From contig KN834759.1 of assembly GCA_000827265.1 (NCBI GenBank), positions 725,666 through 789,665 of the forward strand: DNA of 64,000 bases. The letters are read 5' to 3'. The notes below the pieces were generated by a model. It was not told where the DNA came from. It saw only the letters and a program-made list of their open reading frames with translations, and ran no database searches. The first letter of the stretch is position 1, and each line of letters begins with the position of its first letter. The translations under genes and the position numbers were made by a program. This DNA is from Collybiopsis luxurians FD-317 M1. Taxonomy: Eukaryota; Basidiomycota; Agaricomycetes; Agaricales; Omphalotaceae. Below, piece by piece: positions 61,682 to 64,000 of this stretch.

Positions 61682-61864
61682 NNNNNNNNNNNNNNNNNNN
61701 NNNNNNNNNNNNNNNNNNNNNNNNNNNNNNNNNNNNNNNNNNNNNNNNNNNNNNNNNNNNNNNNNNNNNNNNNNNNNNNNNNNNNNNNNNNNNNNNNNNN
61801 NNNNNNNNNNNNNNNNNNNNNNNNNNNNNNNNNNNNNNNNNNNNNNNNNNNNNNNNNNNNNNNN
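61682..61864. other. Assembly gap of 183 Ns
   Basis: Runs of N only. Both edges carry the same 54 bases, so the gap may be an unresolved tandem repeat or an artefact of failed merging. Confidence 0.98.
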
Positions 61865-61918
61865 GTATATCACAATTATACCATACTATATACACACTAT
61901 ATGTACATGTATAAGCTC
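61865..61918. repeat. 54-bp sequence duplicated across the gap, right copy
   Basis: Exact copy of 61628-61681. Confidence 0.95.
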
Positions 61919-62149
61919 TTTACTGTACTGAAATACTGTACTTGAGTATATTAGGTTAATACTAGTATACTGTAATACATTATAAAGTATAATACCTGAC
62001 GAAAATGTACACCATATATACTATACATAAAATATGTACAAGTTCAATACTACTACTACTATACAAGTACAATAGCTCACTATATACAGTAGAATAGAGT
62101 ACAAACAGTAATATATAAAGATATATTATTTTTACTTATTAACCCTTTA

Positions 62150-62280
62150 TGCAACCTGGGGTAACCTCAGGTAACCTGAGACAACCTGAGCCAACCTGGG
62201 GCAACCTGGGGCAACCTGAGACAACCTAGGACAACCTAGGGCACTCTAGGATATAGGGGTTGGACTGTGGAAACCTAGGT
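62150..62280. repeat. CAACCTGGGG short tandem array
   Basis: About ten imperfect units of roughly 10 bases (CAACCTGGGG, CAACCTGAGA, CAACCTAGGA). Non-coding. Confidence 0.75.
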
Positions 62281-63095
62281 AGCCTAAGTACTCGAAGTGT
62301 CCTATGCTTCTTAGGTTTCTTGAGGTTGTTATAATTTAACCCCAAGCTCAAGCTATTTTTCCTGATGTAATCTATAGATGCCATTCTTGGTGTTTGCAAT
62401 TTCAATCAAAATCTGAATTTAGAGTTAGTTTGCCTATTCCCAATTTCCATAGTAGTATCACTTTATGACTGGGATGTCCCCCAAAACTCTAAAGTTTGAT
62501 GGGACTCATGGGAAATCATCCATATAGACAGACAGAAACTATCTTTGTGGGCCATATCTCGAGGCCAACATTTCCAGTCAATATCCACTGGTGCATCTAG
62601 TGACATTACTGAAAAAGCACTCTTTTGCAAAAAGGAAGTGATATATCCTGAGATGCTTTAGATTAGAAGATTAAAGTGCATAACCTTTTAGAGCTTCACT
62701 GTTCTTTAAACATGCTCCCCAAGCTCCCTAAACCAGCCTGTTTTTCTACCATAAGTCTTCTAAAACCTTTGAGTATTACTCAGAAATGCATGCTCTGAAT
62801 GCTATATCAAAGGGTATGAACAGTGTTTATCAAATTATGATCTAACCTCACAGATGGAAGTTATATTGGAAAATAAACTGCAGATTTTACTAAGTCATAA
62901 ATGGCCACAAGCCCATAACTGTGGATCCACAGTACTGTATCATTTCTAATGGAAGTTCATTGATTTTGGAAATTTTGGTCAATAAGAAGCCTTTAAATTA
63001 GACTGATACTTGTTATTTAATTTTAATGGGGGGCAACAATTTGGGGTGAGTAATTCTTTTTGTAACTTCTGTGAAGGAGAAATCTTTATACTAGA
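62281..63095. other. AT-rich intergenic
   Basis: No gene, RNA gene or clear repeat is recognised. Confidence 0.4.
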
Positions 63096-63895
63096 GTGCA
63101 CAGGAGGTGACAGGCCTGCTGTTTTTTTGAGAATCTCTTGAGAGTGAGAACAGATATTAATAGGTCCAAGTTGTGAAGCTTATCTATAGAATAATTGTGA
63201 TTTTTTTTGCATAGATTATGAATTTATTAGGTGAGAAATAGTTGCTGTATAACAATTTTAAAAAATTGCCAAAAGCTGCAGCCCTAAATCATTTTTTCTA
63301 AGGTAAGTGGTCTTTAGCATTGGAAAGAGCAATATCAACAATGGGGGGTACAACTTCCCCCCTGGAATTAAATTTTTTTCCAGGGGTGTGCTTAGCCTCT
63401 CAATAGTAGAAAAATGGCCCAAAATGGCTGAAAACAGTTAAAATCCAAAACTTGTTCATTTTCAGCTTAAATTACACCCTTAAAAAATCTCATATCTCTA
63501 GGTAAAAGCTAAACCCCCCATTTTTTATGCTGCTCTTCTCAATGGTAAAGACAGCTCACTCAAAAAAAAAAAATTGTGGCTGCAGCTTTTGGCAATTATT
63601 TAAAAATCCTTATACCGCAGCTATTTCTCACCCAATAAATTCATAATCTATACCATAAAGTGGCAATATTGTATAAATAAGCTTCACAGCTAAGACCTAG
63701 TTGATATCTGTTCTCACTCTCAAGATATTTTTAAAAACAGCAGGCCTGTTGTAAGCCTGGGCTTACTACAAGCAAAAGCAAGGTGCTCATATTGTGACTG
63801 GTGCCTGTTCAAGTAACTTGAACAGACATGTCCCTTTTGTAACAGCTAAAGTCAGTGCCACTACAGCCTGCTTACACCTGTCACCTCCTGTGCAC
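63096..63895. mobile_element. 800-bp element with long inverted terminal arms
   Basis: The outer ends GTGCACAGGAGGTGACAGG and CCTGTCACCTCCTGTGCAC mirror each other. Left arm and right arm are inverted copies over roughly 230-250 bases with many point differences (for example AATTGCCAAAAGCTGCAG and CTGCAGCTTTTGGCAATT). The centre is non-coding. The arms would form a very long hairpin. No transposase is present. Confidence 0.8.
63750..63876. mobile_element. Nested 127-bp miniature element
   Basis: It begins TGTAAGC and ends GCTTACA. It is flanked on both sides by CCTGT (63745-63749 and 63877-63881), which is a 5-base target duplication. It interrupts the right arm of the 800-bp element: removing it and one CCTGT restores the match to the left arm. 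Confidence 0.8.
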
Positions 63896-64000
63896 CTGAA
63901 TATTTAGTTACCTCTCCTTCAATTTAAAATCCTTATTAGACAGGTTTTAGTTGGCTTTATTAATAGAGTTAAATTGTACTATATTATTGAGTCTGTAGAT
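63896..64000. other. AT-rich end of window
   Basis: Nothing recognised. Confidence 0.3.

Noticed and set aside
61571..61945. Open frame across the N gap
   Set aside because: Ns are translated as unknown residues; no real coding evidence.

Overview
The window looks like a scaffold from a mushroom-forming fungus (Basidiomycota, Agaricomycetes). Genes are broken by many GT-AG introns of about 45-80 bases. There is a secreted protein with a fungal cellulose-binding module, two multidomain adenylate-forming (NRPS-like) enzymes of the kind abundant in basidiomycetes, and large AT-rich, CpG-poor blocks full of decayed repeats. One 183-base N gap lies near the right end. All splice models were made by hand; where I list exons, the reading frame was checked across every junction.

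Left part (0.5-8.2 kb): an F-box-like protein gene and two uncharacterised multi-exon genes, all on the plus strand. One encodes 903 residues and has eight introns that are all phase 1. From 8.8 to 12.3 kb there is a satellite region: an old degenerate repeat, then a 51-bp minisatellite with a 255-bp (5 x 51) higher-order unit.

Central housekeeping block (12.9-28.8 kb): a possible eroded gene, a PIN-domain protein, a Ctr-type copper transporter, a glycine-rich-domain (DUF1399) protein, a secreted CBM1 protein, an epoxide hydrolase, prefoldin subunit 5, and a DENND11/LCHN-like protein. The last two diverge from a 62-bp gap.

Right part (29-64 kb): AT-rich and strongly CpG-depleted in places. 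It carries five genes that look like a specialised-metabolism cluster: an MFS monocarboxylate-type transporter (30.2-32.4 kb), an adenylation-thiolation-reductase enzyme (42.1-46.3 kb), an adenylation-thiolation-thioesterase enzyme (48.4-52.6 kb), a class I methyltransferase (54.5-55.6 kb) and an O-methyltransferase (58.1-60.0 kb). A plausible reading is that the two synthetases activate carboxylic acids, one releasing an aldehyde or alcohol and the other using its thioesterase domain. The methyltransferases would then decorate the product and the transporter would move it or a precursor. The genes are separated by miniature inverted-repeat elements, a dispersed element with copies beside several cluster genes, and a dead membrane-protein gene. 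The 60-64 kb end is transposon-like sequence, including an 800-bp long-terminal-inverted-repeat element that contains a second small element.
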